Source: an uncultured Arenimonas sp.
GTDB taxonomy: Bacteria > Pseudomonadota > Gammaproteobacteria > Xanthomonadales > Xanthomonadaceae
Direction of reading: 5' to 3'
Assembly: GCA_946480565.1 (NCBI GenBank)
Contig: CAMLKR010000031.1
Span: 1-18,297 of the forward strand
Length of the DNA stretch: 18,297 nt
This document shows positions 6,665 to 13,257 of the stretch, one piece after another. How positions within the stretch are numbered: position 1 is the first letter of the stretch; each line of letters opens with the position of its first letter. The notes beneath the pieces are model-generated. The model searched no databases. It had not been told where the DNA came from and was given only the letters and a program-made list of their open reading frames with translations. Both the position numbers and the translations under genes were made by a program.

Positions 6665-6768
6665 AAAGCCCGGATAACCGAATTTTCACGCCGTGGAACG
6701 TATCCTCCGTGGGCCGAAACGCCCTTTCGCGGGCAGATCGTCAGTTCGCTTTCCTTCGCGATCGTCTC

Positions 6769-6785
6769 GCCCCGGACTTCGGGGC
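6769..6785 (+). repeat. Hairpin in the leader of the DUF2383-type gene
   Basis: GCCCCG (6769-6774), loop GACTT, CGGGGC (6780-6785): a perfect six-pair GC stem about 67 bases before the start codon. It would form in the 5' untranslated region if transcription starts near the candidate promoter at 6649-6678. No T-tract follows, so it does not look like an attenuator terminator. Confidence 0.35.
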
Positions 6786-6851
6786 CTGCCGCCGCCCGGC
6801 CTGGGCAGCGGGACGAACGCGCTGTCCTCACCTCACGCCAAGGAGCGCCGC

Positions 6852-7295
6852 ATGACCGACACCACGAACAGCCTGTCCGACCTGATCGAGATCAGCGAAG
6901 ACGGGATCGCGTTCTACGAAGAAGCGGCGCAGAAGGTGAAAGACAAAAAACTGAGCACGCTGTTCACCCGCTTGGCCAAGGCCAAGTCGGAGCTGGCGGC
7001 GGAGCTGTCCGGCGAGGTCAAGCCCGCCACCGGCAAGAAGAAGGCCGGCAAGAAGGCCGAAAGCACCCTGGGCGAACTGAGCAAGGCCTACGCCGGCCTG
7101 CGCAAGCAGTGGCCCGATGCCGCCGCCGAGCGTTACAGCCGCATGGCCGAGGTCGAGGGCCAGCTGCAGCTGACCTTCCAGAAGGTCGTGCTCGACCGCG
7201 ACCACAGCTTCGTGGTCCGGGTGCTGGCAAAGCAGTACGTCAGCAAGGCCGAAGTCCTGAACAAGGAGCTGCGCGCCTGCCAGCGCTCGGCCTGA
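6852..7295 (+). CDS. DUF2383 / PA2169-type four-helix-bundle protein
   Basis: A 147-residue, strongly helical, highly charged protein. Helix 1 (LSDLIEISEDGIAFYEEAAQKV, 8-29), helix 2 (KLSTLFTRLAKAKSELAAELSGEV, 33-56), helix 3 (GELSKAYAGLRKQW, 74-87; AAERYSRMAEVEGQLQLTFQKVV, 91-113) and helix 4 (SFVVRVLAKQYVSKAEVLNKELRAC, 119-143) give the ferritin-like bundle outline of the PA2169/DUF2383 family. The family has no firmly known biochemical role and is often listed with stress proteins. A Lys-rich insert (GKKKAGKKAE, 61-70) sits between helices 2 and 3. No complete di-iron ExxH pattern is evident. AAGGAG (6840-6845) gives a strong ribosome-binding site for ATG 6852. The 3' end is closed by the bidirectional terminator at 7349-7383. 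Confidence 0.8.
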   Translation: MTDTTNSLSDLIEISEDGIAFYEEAAQKVKDKKLSTLFTRLAKAKSELAAELSGEVKPATGKKKAGKKAESTLGELSKAYAGLRKQWPDAAAERYSRMAEVEGQLQLTFQKVVLDRDHSFVVRVLAKQYVSKAEVLNKELRACQRSA

Positions 7296-7348
7296 CGCCG
7301 TCAAGGCGCCGGTTCCAAGGGATCCTCGTCCCCGCGGAAGCGGCGCTC

Positions 7349-7383
7349 AAAAAAACCGCCCGGGTCGCCCCGGGCGGTTTTTT
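7349..7383. terminator. Bidirectional Rho-independent terminator
   Basis: Seven A residues, then CCGCCCGGG (7356-7364), loop TCGC, CCCGGGCGG (7369-7377), then six T residues (7378-7383). The nine-pair GC stem is flanked by A- and T-tracts, so it can stop transcription in both directions. It separates the convergent DUF2383-type gene (stop 7295) and peptidase gene (stop 7396). Confidence 0.95.
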
Positions 7384-7395
7384 ATTGGCCGGTGA

Positions 7396-9561
7396 TCAGT
7401 CGTTCGAGGCGGGGGTGGCCGGAGCCTCCAGGCCGCGGCGCTTGAGCAGCGGGCCGACCTGCGGGTCGCGGCCGCGGAAATCGCGGAACAGCTGCATGGC
7501 GTCGACGCTGCCGCCGCGCGACAGCAGGGTGCGGCGGAAGTGGTCGCCGTTCTCGCGCTTCAGGCCGCCGTTCTCCTTGAACCACTCCACCGATTCGGCG
7601 TCCAGCACCTCGGACCACAGGTAGGCGTAATAGCCCGCCGAATAGCCGCCCATGATGTGCGAGAAGTAGGTGCTGCGGTAACGCGGCGGCACCGGCGGGT
7701 AGTCCAGGCCGATCGCCTTCAGCGACGCCGCTTCGAAGGCCAGCGTGTCGGTCGGCACTTCGTTGGCCTTCAGCTGGTGCCACTTCTGGTCGAGCATCGC
7801 CGCCGCCAGGTATTCGGTGGTGGCGTGGCCCTGGCCGTACTGTTCGGCGGCCAGCACCTTGTCCAGCAGCGCCTGCGGGATCGGCTCGCCGGTCTCGTGG
7901 TGCTTGGCGTAGTTGGCAAGGATAGACGGCCAGGTGGCCCACATCTCGTTCACCTGCGACGGGTACTCGACGAAGTCGCGCGGCACCGAGGTGCCGGCGA
8001 ACTGCGGGTACTTCACGTTCGAGAACAAGCCGTGCAGCGCGTGGCCGAACTCATGGAACATGGTGGTGACCTCGTCGAAGGTCATCAGGGTCGGCTGGCC
8101 GGCGGCCGGCTTCGGGATGTTCTGGTGGTTGGCGACCACCGGCTGGGTGCCGGTGAGGCCGTTCTGCGGCACGTAGGCGTTCATCCAGGCGCCGCCGCGC
8201 TTGCTGGAGCGGGCGTAGAAGTCGCCGTAGAACAGGCCCAGCGGCTTGCCGTCGGCCTCGAACACCTCCCAGACGCGCACGTCGGGATGGTAGACCGGCA
8301 GGTCCTTGCGCTCCTTGAAGCTCAGGCCGTAGAGCTGGTTGGCGGCGTAGAACACGCCCTTCTCCAGCACGTTGTTGATCTCGAAGTAGGGGCGCAGCTG
8401 CGATTCGTCGAAGTCGTACTTCTGCTGGCGCACCTTCTCGGCATAGAAGGCCCAGTCGGCGGCCTCGAGCTGGAAGCCGCCCTTCTCGGCGTCGATGATC
8501 GCCTGCATCTCGGCCGCTTCCCGGCGGGCGTTGGCGACCGCGGCGGGGGCCATGTCGCCCATCAGCTTGTTGACGGCGGCGACGCTTCCGGCGGTCTCGT
8601 CCTCGAGGATGTAGGCGGCGTGGTTGTCATAGCCCAGCAGGGCGGCGCGTTCGGCGCGCAGCTTCGCGACGCGGGCGACGATCGCGCGGTTGTCGAATTC
8701 GCCGCCGCGGCTGCCGCGGGTCAGGGAGGCTTCCATGATCTGCTTGCGCAGCGCGCGGTCGGTCAGCGAGGTCAGCGGCGGCTGGCCGCTGGTGTTCATC
8801 AGGGCGATCAGGTACTTGCCCTCGTGGCCTGCGGCCTTGGCGGCTTCCGCGGCGGCGGTGATGGCGTCCGCCGACAGGCCGTCCAGGCGCTTGACGTCGT
8901 CCACCAGCACGCCGGAGGCGTTCACTTCCTTGAGCACGTTCTGGCTGAAGGTGGTCGCCAGCGTGGCCAGCTCCGAGTTCATCGCCTTGAGCTTTTCCTT
9001 GTCGGCGTCGGAGAGGTTGGCGCCGGCGCGGACGAAGTCGATGTGGTAGCGCTCGAGCAGGCGCAGGCTCTCGGCGTCCAGGCCCAGGGTGCCGCGCTTG
9101 TCGTGCAGGGCCTTGATGCGGGCGAAGAGCTTGCCGTCGAGCAGGATCGCGTCCTGGTGGGCGGCGAACTTCGGCGCCATCTCGGCCTGGACCTTCTGGA
9201 TCTGCGGGTTGGTGTGGGCGCCGGCCAGGTTGCCGAACACCGCGGCGGTGCGATTGAGCAGGGCGCCGGTCTTCTCCAGCGCGACGATGGTGTTCTCGAA
9301 GGTCGGAGCCTCCGGGTTGGCGGCGATCGCGTCGATCTCGGCGCGCTGCTGCTTCATGCCTTCGGTCAGCGCCGGGGCGTAGTGTTCGTCCTTGATCCGG
9401 TCGAAGTGCGGCAGCTGGTACGGCAGGGTGCTGGCGGCGAAGAAGGGGTTCTGCGCCGCGGGCGCTTCGGCGCTGGCGGCCGGTTCGGCGGCGGAAACCA
9501 GGGAGGGCGCGGCGACGCTGAGCGCGGCGGCGAGGGCGAGGGACAGCTTGCGACGGGTCAT
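7396..9561 (-). CDS. dcp: M3 family zinc peptidase, Dcp-like, exported
   Basis: A 721-residue M3 metallopeptidase. The zinc site HEFGH is at 503-507 (H503, E504, H507), with the third ligand E532 in DFVEYPSQ, as in thimet oligopeptidase and peptidyl-dipeptidase Dcp. The distal substrate loop HIMGGYSAGYYAYLWSEVLD (635-654) matches the family. E. coli Dcp removes C-terminal dipeptides from short peptides; here a Sec signal peptide (about 1-25, RRKLSLALAAALSVAAPSLVSAA) and an Ala-rich spacer indicate a periplasmic or secreted enzyme. I start at ATG 9561 because the signal begins there and AAGGA lies just upstream; an upstream in-frame ATG at 9624 has neither. TAGGCT on the minus strand at 9597-9602 could be its -10. 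Oligopeptidase A is the alternative, but its members usually lack a signal peptide. Confidence 0.93.
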   Translation of the reverse strand: MTRRKLSLALAAALSVAAPSLVSAAEPAASAEAPAAQNPFFAASTLPYQLPHFDRIKDEHYAPALTEGMKQQRAEIDAIAANPEAPTFENTIVALEKTGALLNRTAAVFGNLAGAHTNPQIQKVQAEMAPKFAAHQDAILLDGKLFARIKALHDKRGTLGLDAESLRLLERYHIDFVRAGANLSDADKEKLKAMNSELATLATTFSQNVLKEVNASGVLVDDVKRLDGLSADAITAAAEAAKAAGHEGKYLIALMNTSGQPPLTSLTDRALRKQIMEASLTRGSRGGEFDNRAIVARVAKLRAERAALLGYDNHAAYILEDETAGSVAAVNKLMGDMAPAAVANARREAAEMQAIIDAEKGGFQLEAADWAFYAEKVRQQKYDFDESQLRPYFEINNVLEKGVFYAANQLYGLSFKERKDLPVYHPDVRVWEVFEADGKPLGLFYGDFYARSSKRGGAWMNAYVPQNGLTGTQPVVANHQNIPKPAAGQPTLMTFDEVTTMFHEFGHALHGLFSNVKYPQFAGTSVPRDFVEYPSQVNEMWATWPSILANYAKHHETGEPIPQALLDKVLAAEQYGQGHATTEYLAAAMLDQKWHQLKANEVPTDTLAFEAASLKAIGLDYPPVPPRYRSTYFSHIMGGYSAGYYAYLWSEVLDAESVEWFKENGGLKRENGDHFRRTLLSRGGSVDAMQLFRDFRGRDPQVGPLLKRRGLEAPATPASND

Positions 9562-9596
9562 GGATGTTCCTTGCGGGGATCGTGGAAAACCCCCGA

Positions 9597-9602
9597 AGCC
9601 TA
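9597..9602 (-). promoter_or_regulatory. Possible -10 box for the M3 peptidase gene
   Basis: On the minus strand this reads TAGGCT, predicting a start near 9590 and a leader of about 29 bases containing the AAGGA ribosome-binding site. It matches the TAnnnT pattern of other promoters here. No -35 is evident, and read-through from the thioesterase gene 82 bases upstream is also possible. Confidence 0.35.
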
Positions 9603-9643
9603 CCCCATGCCGTCGCCGCGCCACGTATGACGAAAGGCAGGGG

Positions 9644-10078
9644 TCAGCCGGAGAGGATCTGGCAGGTGGACCGGCACAGCGCCATCACCTTGCCGTCCGG
9701 GCCGCGCACCTCACCTGAGAGGTAAAGGCTGCGTGAAGTCCGCTGCAGCAGGCGCGCGATGCAGTCGATGTGGGCGGTGCCCGGCGCCACCGGCCGCAGG
9801 TAGTCGATGGCCAGGTGGGCGGTGACGCTGGGCTGGGCGATCAGGTAGGAGAACGGGCCCAGGGTGTTGTCGAGCGCAGCGACGACGAAACCTCCCTGCA
9901 TGAAGCCCAGCGGGTTCTGGTAACCCGGCAGCACCGGGAACCGCATGCTCAGCCACTGGCCTTCCTCGTATTCCAGCGGTTCGGCCTGCATCGCGGTCAG
10001 GCAGGGCGGCGGCAGCTGCAGGCCATCGGGCAGGCGCTGGCGCAGCAGGTCGGTGAGGTGGGTGGCGGCGACGGGCAT
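9644..10078 (-). CDS. PaaI-like hotdog-fold thioesterase
   Basis: A 144-residue hotdog-fold protein. Members of the PaaI/YbgC-like group hydrolyse acyl-CoA thioesters as dimers or tetramers in the cytoplasm. The central motif NPLGFMQGGFVVAALDNTLGP (55-75) aligns with the family's N..G..HGG....AD pattern: N55, G62-G63 and the candidate catalytic acid D70. The usual histidine of HGG is Gln61 here. The second half, AHLAIDYLRPVAPGTAHIDCIARLL (87-111) and SLYLSGEVRGPDGKVMALCRSTCQIL, is the expected beta-sheet. The acyl substrate is unknown. The gene is divergent from gpx with 58 bases between start codons, and a shared palindromic promoter lies between them. No strong Shine-Dalgarno is seen. Confidence 0.82.
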   Translation of the reverse strand: MPVAATHLTDLLRQRLPDGLQLPPPCLTAMQAEPLEYEEGQWLSMRFPVLPGYQNPLGFMQGGFVVAALDNTLGPFSYLIAQPSVTAHLAIDYLRPVAPGTAHIDCIARLLQRTSRSLYLSGEVRGPDGKVMALCRSTCQILSG

Positions 10079-10102
10079 GGCGGGGTCCGGGTGGGCAGCG
10101 TA

Positions 10103-10117
10103 GGCTTAGGCTAAGCC
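10103..10117. promoter_or_regulatory. Palindromic back-to-back -10 region of thioesterase and gpx genes
   Basis: GGCTTA (10103-10108), GGC, TAAGCC (10112-10117) is a perfect inverted repeat. It contains a TAnnnT -10 on each strand: TAGGCT at 10107-10112 on plus, for gpx, and TAGCCT on minus (10108-10113), for the thioesterase. Predicted starts near 10119 and 10101 give leaders of about 18 and 23 bases. Alternatively it is an operator or a chance palindrome. Confidence 0.45.
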
Positions 10118-10136
10118 CTGCAAACCGGAGCACGCC

Positions 10137-10619
10137 ATGACCACCGCCTACGATTTTTCCGCCAGGACCCTCGATGGCGCCGACCTGTCGCTGGACGCCT
10201 ACCGCGGCAAGGCCATGCTGGTGGTCAACACCGCCTCCAAGTGCGGCTTCACCCCGCAGTACACCGGGCTGGAGAAACTCTGGCGCAAGTACCAGGGCCA
10301 GGGCCTGGTGGTGCTGGGTTTCCCCTGCGACCAGTTCGGGCACCAGGAGCCGGGCGACGAGGCCGAGATCAAGAATTTCTGCTCGCTCACCTACGACGTC
10401 AGCTTTCCGATGTTCGCCAAGATCGAGGTCAATGGCGCCGGGGCGCATCCGCTCTACAAGTGGCTGAAATCGGAAAAGGCCGGTCTGCTGGGCATGGAAG
10501 GCATCAAGTGGAACTTCACCAAGTTCCTGGTCGGCAAGGACGGCAAGGTGCTCAAGCGCTACGCGCCGACCGACACACCGGAAAAGATCGAGAAGGACGT
10601 GGCCGCCGTCCTGGGCTGA
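10137..10619 (+). CDS. Glutathione peroxidase-family thiol peroxidase (BtuE/GpxA type)
   Basis: A 160-residue thioredoxin-fold peroxidase. The peroxidatic cysteine is C36 in NTASKCGFTPQY (31-42). The tetrad partners are visible as Q70 in FPCDQFGHQEPG (62-73) and W125-N126 in KWNFTKFLV. A further cysteine, C82 in FCSLTYDVSFP, is at the position of the resolving cysteine of two-cysteine enzymes, so thioredoxin is a more likely reductant than glutathione, as reported for E. coli BtuE. It should reduce hydrogen peroxide and lipid hydroperoxides in the cytoplasm; no signal peptide is present. GGAG (10127-10130) lies 6 bases before ATG 10137. It is divergent from the thioesterase gene, and the convergent hydrolase gene ends 7 bases after its stop codon. 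Confidence 0.93.
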   Translation: MTTAYDFSARTLDGADLSLDAYRGKAMLVVNTASKCGFTPQYTGLEKLWRKYQGQGLVVLGFPCDQFGHQEPGDEAEIKNFCSLTYDVSFPMFAKIEVNGAGAHPLYKWLKSEKAGLLGMEGIKWNFTKFLVGKDGKVLKRYAPTDTPEKIEKDVAAVLG

Positions 10620-10626
10620 GCCCGGA

Positions 10627-11376
10627 TCAGCGCGCCGCGCGGATCCGCGCGAAGATCTCGCCGGCCGCCGGCGACCACACCGCCCAGGCGTGGCCGCCGG
10701 GACGCACCAGCACGTGGTCGGCGACCAGGGCCGGGCCCAGGGCGGGCATCGCGCGGGCCAGCCGGTCCGCCTCGCCATAGGCCAGCCAGGCGCGTTCCGA
10801 GCGGCCGCTGCCGGGCCAGGCCTGCAGATCGCGCCAGACTTCGCGCTGGTAGTTGCCGGCGTCGATGGCCGCGGGCCGTGGTCCGGGCGACCAGTTCTCC
10901 AGCCCGGTCGCGGCGATCTCCCGGATCAGTCCGCGGTCGCCGAGGTAGGGCGCCATCAGCACCAGACCATCGAGCTGGCCCGGGTACTGGCGCTCGTAGA
11001 GCAGGGTGCCCATGCCGCCCATCGAAGCGCCGGCCAGCCAGATGCCGGCATAACCGCGGCGCCGGGCGGGCTCGATCACCTCGGCATGCAGCCGCTGCGG
11101 CATGCGGCCCTCGAAGTAGTAGGGCATCGTCATCGCCACCAGCGCGACGTCGGCCTCCGGCCAGGCGCGCTGGATCGCCCCGGCGATGCCGCTGCGGCGC
11201 AGTCCCTCCAGGTCGTCGCCGCGTCCGGGCAGCACCACCACCAGCACGCGCTGCGCCGAGGCCTGTGGGGCGGCGACCAGGGCGGTGGGGATGGTCGTCT
11301 CGGTCCGGCCCAAGCCCATGCAGGCGCCAAGGCACAGGCAGGCGCACAGCAGGGTTCCTCGGATGAGGTGGCGCAT
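10627..11376 (-). CDS. Alpha/beta-hydrolase lipoprotein
   Basis: A 249-residue alpha/beta-hydrolase. The N-terminus MRHLIRGTLLCACLCLGACMG is a signal peptide whose LGAC at 16-19 fits a lipobox, making C19 the probable lipidated residue and placing the protein on an envelope membrane. The nucleophile elbow is GASMGG (116-121, Ser118). Likely acid and base are D204 in YGEADRL and H229 in PGGHAW near the C-terminus. VLVVVLPGRGDD (44-55) forms the first strand and oxyanion region. The substrate is unknown; esterase, lipase or peptidase activity are all possible. The gene is downstream of fpr on the same strand with a 69-base gap, so partial co-transcription is possible. Its 3' end contains a 16-base palindrome. 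Confidence 0.82.
   Translation of the reverse strand: MRHLIRGTLLCACLCLGACMGLGRTETTIPTALVAAPQASAQRVLVVVLPGRGDDLEGLRRSGIAGAIQRAWPEADVALVAMTMPYYFEGRMPQRLHAEVIEPARRRGYAGIWLAGASMGGMGTLLYERQYPGQLDGLVLMAPYLGDRGLIREIAATGLENWSPGPRPAAIDAGNYQREVWRDLQAWPGSGRSERAWLAYGEADRLARAMPALGPALVADHVLVRPGGHAWAVWSPAAGEIFARIRAAR
10636..10651. repeat. 16-bp perfect palindrome at a convergent gene end
   Basis: CGCGCGGATCCGCGCG, within the last codons of the hydrolase gene and 17 bases past the gpx stop. It could fold as a six-pair stem with a GATC loop on either transcript, perhaps marking 3' ends. No T-tract is present, and arginine/alanine codons in GC-rich DNA can make such palindromes by chance. Confidence 0.3.
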
Positions 11377-11445
11377 CGACGGTCCCCGGAGGTCAGGCGC
11401 CGGACGGCGCGGGTCGAATCTGCGTCCCCGGGCGTGCAGGCCGCG

Positions 11446-12222
11446 TCATTTCTCCACGAAGGCGCGTTCGAACACGTATTCGCCGGGCGTGCCGATGCGT
11501 GGCGCGGCGCTGAAGCCGCGGCCGTCGAGGATGGCGCGGAAATCGGCCAGCATCTGCGGGCTGCCGCAGATCATCGCGCGGTCGCGGGCCGGGTCCAGTG
11601 GCTCCAGGCCCAGGTCGGCCATCATCCGGCCGCTGTCCACCAGGGTGGTCAGGCGGCCGGAATGGCGGAAGGGCTCGCGGCTGACCGCCGGGTAATAGAG
11701 CAGCTGCTTCGAGATCAGTTCGCCCAGGTGCTCGTGCCGCGGCAGTTCGTTGAGGATGTAGTCGTGGTAACACAGGTCTGCGACGCCGCGCACGCCGTGG
11801 GTCAGGATCACCCGCTCGAAGCGCTCGTAGGTCTCCGGGTCCTTGATCACGCTCAGGAAGGGCGCCAGGCCGGTGCCGGTGGCCAGCAGGTAAAGATTCC
11901 TGCCAGGGTGAAGATCGCTGATCAGCAGGGTGCCGGTGGGCTTGCGGCTGACCAGCAGGTCGTCGCCGGGCTGCAGGTGCTGCAGGCGCGAGGTCAGCGG
12001 CCCGTCCTGGACCTTGATGCTGAAGAACTCCAGCTCCTCTTCCCAGTTGGCGCTGGCGATGGAGTAGGCCCGCATCAGGGGGCGGCCGTCCACCGGCAGC
12101 CCGATCATCACGAACTGGCCGTTGTCGAAGCGCAGGCCGTCGTCGCGGGTGGTGGTGAAGCTGAAGTAGTCGTGGTTCCAGTGCCGGACGCTGAGCACGC
12201 GTTCGGTGGCGAAGGCGGACAT
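11446..12222 (-). CDS. fpr: Ferredoxin--NADP+ reductase
   Basis: A 258-residue bacterial plant-type ferredoxin-NADP reductase. It moves electrons between NADPH and ferredoxin or flavodoxin and supports oxidative-stress defence and Fe-S repair. Domains: an FAD-binding beta-barrel (about 1-100) with RAYSIAS (51-57), then an NADP-binding domain with GTGLAPF (116-122), LTHGVR (140-145) and CGSP (219-222). The C-terminus ends VFERAFVEK; this short extension past the usual terminal aromatic is typical of subclass I bacterial Fpr enzymes such as those of Azotobacter and Pseudomonas. The gene is divergent from the cold-shock gene; the 174-base gap holds a TAGAAT -10 (minus strand) and a 9-bp inverted repeat. 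No clear Shine-Dalgarno precedes the ATG. Confidence 0.95.
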   Translation of the reverse strand: MSAFATERVLSVRHWNHDYFSFTTTRDDGLRFDNGQFVMIGLPVDGRPLMRAYSIASANWEEELEFFSIKVQDGPLTSRLQHLQPGDDLLVSRKPTGTLLISDLHPGRNLYLLATGTGLAPFLSVIKDPETYERFERVILTHGVRGVADLCYHDYILNELPRHEHLGELISKQLLYYPAVSREPFRHSGRLTTLVDSGRMMADLGLEPLDPARDRAMICGSPQMLADFRAILDGRGFSAAPRIGTPGEYVFERAFVEK

Positions 12223-12285
12223 AGGGGCAGGGGCTCGCTAGGGGGAACCGCCTGGCGTCGGGCGGGCGGGTCCGGGAAACCGTGC

Positions 12286-12291
12286 ATTCTA
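12286..12291 (-). promoter_or_regulatory. Probable -10 box of fpr
   Basis: Minus strand reads TAGAAT, giving a predicted start near 12279 and a leader of about 57 bases. The -35 region would fall on the inverted repeat at 12306-12329, and no consensus -35 is present there, which would fit activation by a protein bound at the repeat. Confidence 0.45.
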
Positions 12292-12305
12292 ATCCATTCG
12301 CTTTC

Positions 12306-12329
12306 CCGACCATAAGCGGGTATGGTCGG
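12306..12329. promoter_or_regulatory. 9-bp perfect inverted repeat between fpr and csp, candidate operator
   Basis: CCGACCATA (12306-12314), spacer AGCGGG, TATGGTCGG (12321-12329). The right arm contains TATGGT, a candidate -10 for the cold-shock gene (start near 12333), and the left arm sits at the -35 position of the fpr promoter. A dimeric regulator bound here could therefore control both divergent genes. A regulator cannot be named from the sequence. Confidence 0.55.
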
Positions 12330-12396
12330 TGCACTGCGGTTGCCGGGAACACGGTAAATCGTGGTTACCCAATCAACTGTTACAAGGATTAGAGAT

Positions 12397-12606
12397 ATGT
12401 CGGATCGTCAGACTGGTACCGTGAAGTGGTTCAACGACGCCAAGGGCTTTGGCTTCATCACCCCCGAGAGCGGCGAGGACGTGTTCGTCCACTTCCGTTC
12501 CATCATGGGCACCGGCTTCAAGTCGCTGCAGGAAGGCCAGAAGGTCTCCTTCAAGGTCGTGAAGGGCCAGAAGGGCATGCAGGCGGACGAAGTGCAGCCG
12601 CTGTAA
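12397..12606 (+). CDS. Cold-shock domain protein, CspA family
   Basis: A 69-residue single cold-shock domain, the usual length of the family. RNP1 KGFGFI (16-21) and RNP2 VFVHF (29-33) are intact, as is the opening [16 protein letters not shown]. These proteins bind single-stranded RNA or DNA and act as RNA chaperones that melt secondary structure. I start at ATG 12397 with AAGGA (12384-12388) eight bases upstream; an in-frame GTG at 12361 would add 12 residues outside the domain. The apparent leader is about 64 bases if TATGGT at 12321 is the -10, shorter than the leaders of cold-induced cspA genes, so cold induction is not shown. A strong terminator follows. Confidence 0.95.
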   Translation: MSDRQTGTVKWFNDAKGFGFITPESGEDVFVHFRSIMGTGFKSLQEGQKVSFKVVKGQKGMQADEVQPL

Positions 12607-12630
12607 AGCGCGCACCGAGCCTTGCGAACA

Positions 12631-12660
12631 AGCCCCGGCCGGCAACGGCCGGGGCTTTTT
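12631..12660 (+). terminator. Rho-independent terminator of the cold-shock gene
   Basis: AGCCCCGGCCG pairs with CGGCCGGGGCT around a GCAA tetraloop (12642-12645), eleven pairs in all, followed directly by five T residues, the first of which closes the stem. It starts 24 bases after the csp stop and insulates it from the downstream isomerase gene. Confidence 0.93.
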
Positions 12661-12685
12661 CTTGGCTGGCCGCCGCCCCCGGAAT

Positions 12686-12714
12686 TTGCGCGGGCGGGAC
12701 GCATGGCCTAGCCT
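12686..12714 (+). promoter_or_regulatory. Sigma70-type promoter of the SlyD-like gene
   Basis: TTGCGC (12686-12691) and TAGCCT (12709-12714) are separated by exactly 17 bases. It predicts a start near 12721 and a leader of about 49 bases. It lies immediately downstream of the csp terminator, so the isomerase gene has its own promoter. Confidence 0.5.
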
Positions 12715-12769
12715 ATGCGCCCTTTTCCCGCCCCCGGGTTCTCCGGACCGGCCCTCCCCAAGGATTCCC

Positions 12770-13252
12770 ATGCAGATCGCCGAGCGCACCGTCGCGTCCT
12801 TCCACTACACCCTGACCAACGACGCCGGCACGGTGATCGACTCCTCCGCGGGCGCCGACCCGCTGACCTACCTGCACGGCGTCGGCAACATCGTCCCCGG
12901 CCTGGAGAAGGCGATGGAAGGCCGCCGCGCCGGCGACAAGTTCGACGTGGTGGTGTCGCCGGAGGAAGGCTACGGCACCCCGAACGAGATGCTGGTCCAG
13001 GTGGTGCCGCGCGAAGCCTTCCAGGGCGTGGACGACGTCCAGGTCGGCATGCAGTTCCAGGCCCAGACCCCGCAGGGCGCGATCTCGGTTGTCATCACCA
13101 AGGTCGAGGACGGCATGGTCACCGTCGACGGCAACCACCCGCTGGCCGGCCAGAACCTGAACTTCGCCATCGAAGTGGTCGACGTGCGCGAGGCCAGCGT
13201 CGAGGAAGTCGTGCACGGCCACGTGCACGGCGCCGGCGGCCACCACCACTGA
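12770..13252 (+). CDS. slyD: SlyD-type FKBP peptidyl-prolyl isomerase
   Basis: A 160-residue SlyD-like protein. The FKBP part is split, as in SlyD: residues 1-68 (VIDSSAGADPLTYLHGVGNIVPGLEKAMEGR) and about 121-140 (GNHPLAGQNLNFAIEVVDVR) flank the insert-in-flap chaperone domain (about 70-120). The tail HGHVHGAGGHHH (149-160) is histidine-rich, as in metal-binding SlyD, although shorter than the E. coli tail and without its cysteines. SlyD isomerises prolyl bonds, acts as a chaperone, and in E. coli helps nickel delivery to hydrogenase; whether the short tail serves metal handling here is inference. AAGGA (12760-12764) sits 5 bases before ATG 12770. The CoA-binding gene begins 5 bases after the stop. 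Confidence 0.9.
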   Translation: MQIAERTVASFHYTLTNDAGTVIDSSAGADPLTYLHGVGNIVPGLEKAMEGRRAGDKFDVVVSPEEGYGTPNEMLVQVVPREAFQGVDDVQVGMQFQAQTPQGAISVVITKVEDGMVTVDGNHPLAGQNLNFAIEVVDVREASVEEVVHGHVHGAGGHHH

Positions 13253-13257
13253 ACGCG

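Noticed and set aside
6726..6759. TTCGC repeats resembling the plant-inducible-promoter box (TTCGC-N15-TTCGC) of Xanthomonas
   Set aside because: The spacings are 14 and 5 bases rather than 15, and nothing in the window points to a type III secretion regulon.
7540..9630. 696-residue open frame on the plus strand
   Set aside because: It is the exact antisense of the M3 peptidase gene, has a low-complexity Val/Gly/Arg/Gln composition and matches no family. It follows from G/C-rich third codon positions.
12361..12396. In-frame GTG extension of the cold-shock protein
   Set aside because: It adds 12 residues outside the cold-shock domain, lacks a ribosome-binding site, and ATG 12397 has AAGGA at good spacing.
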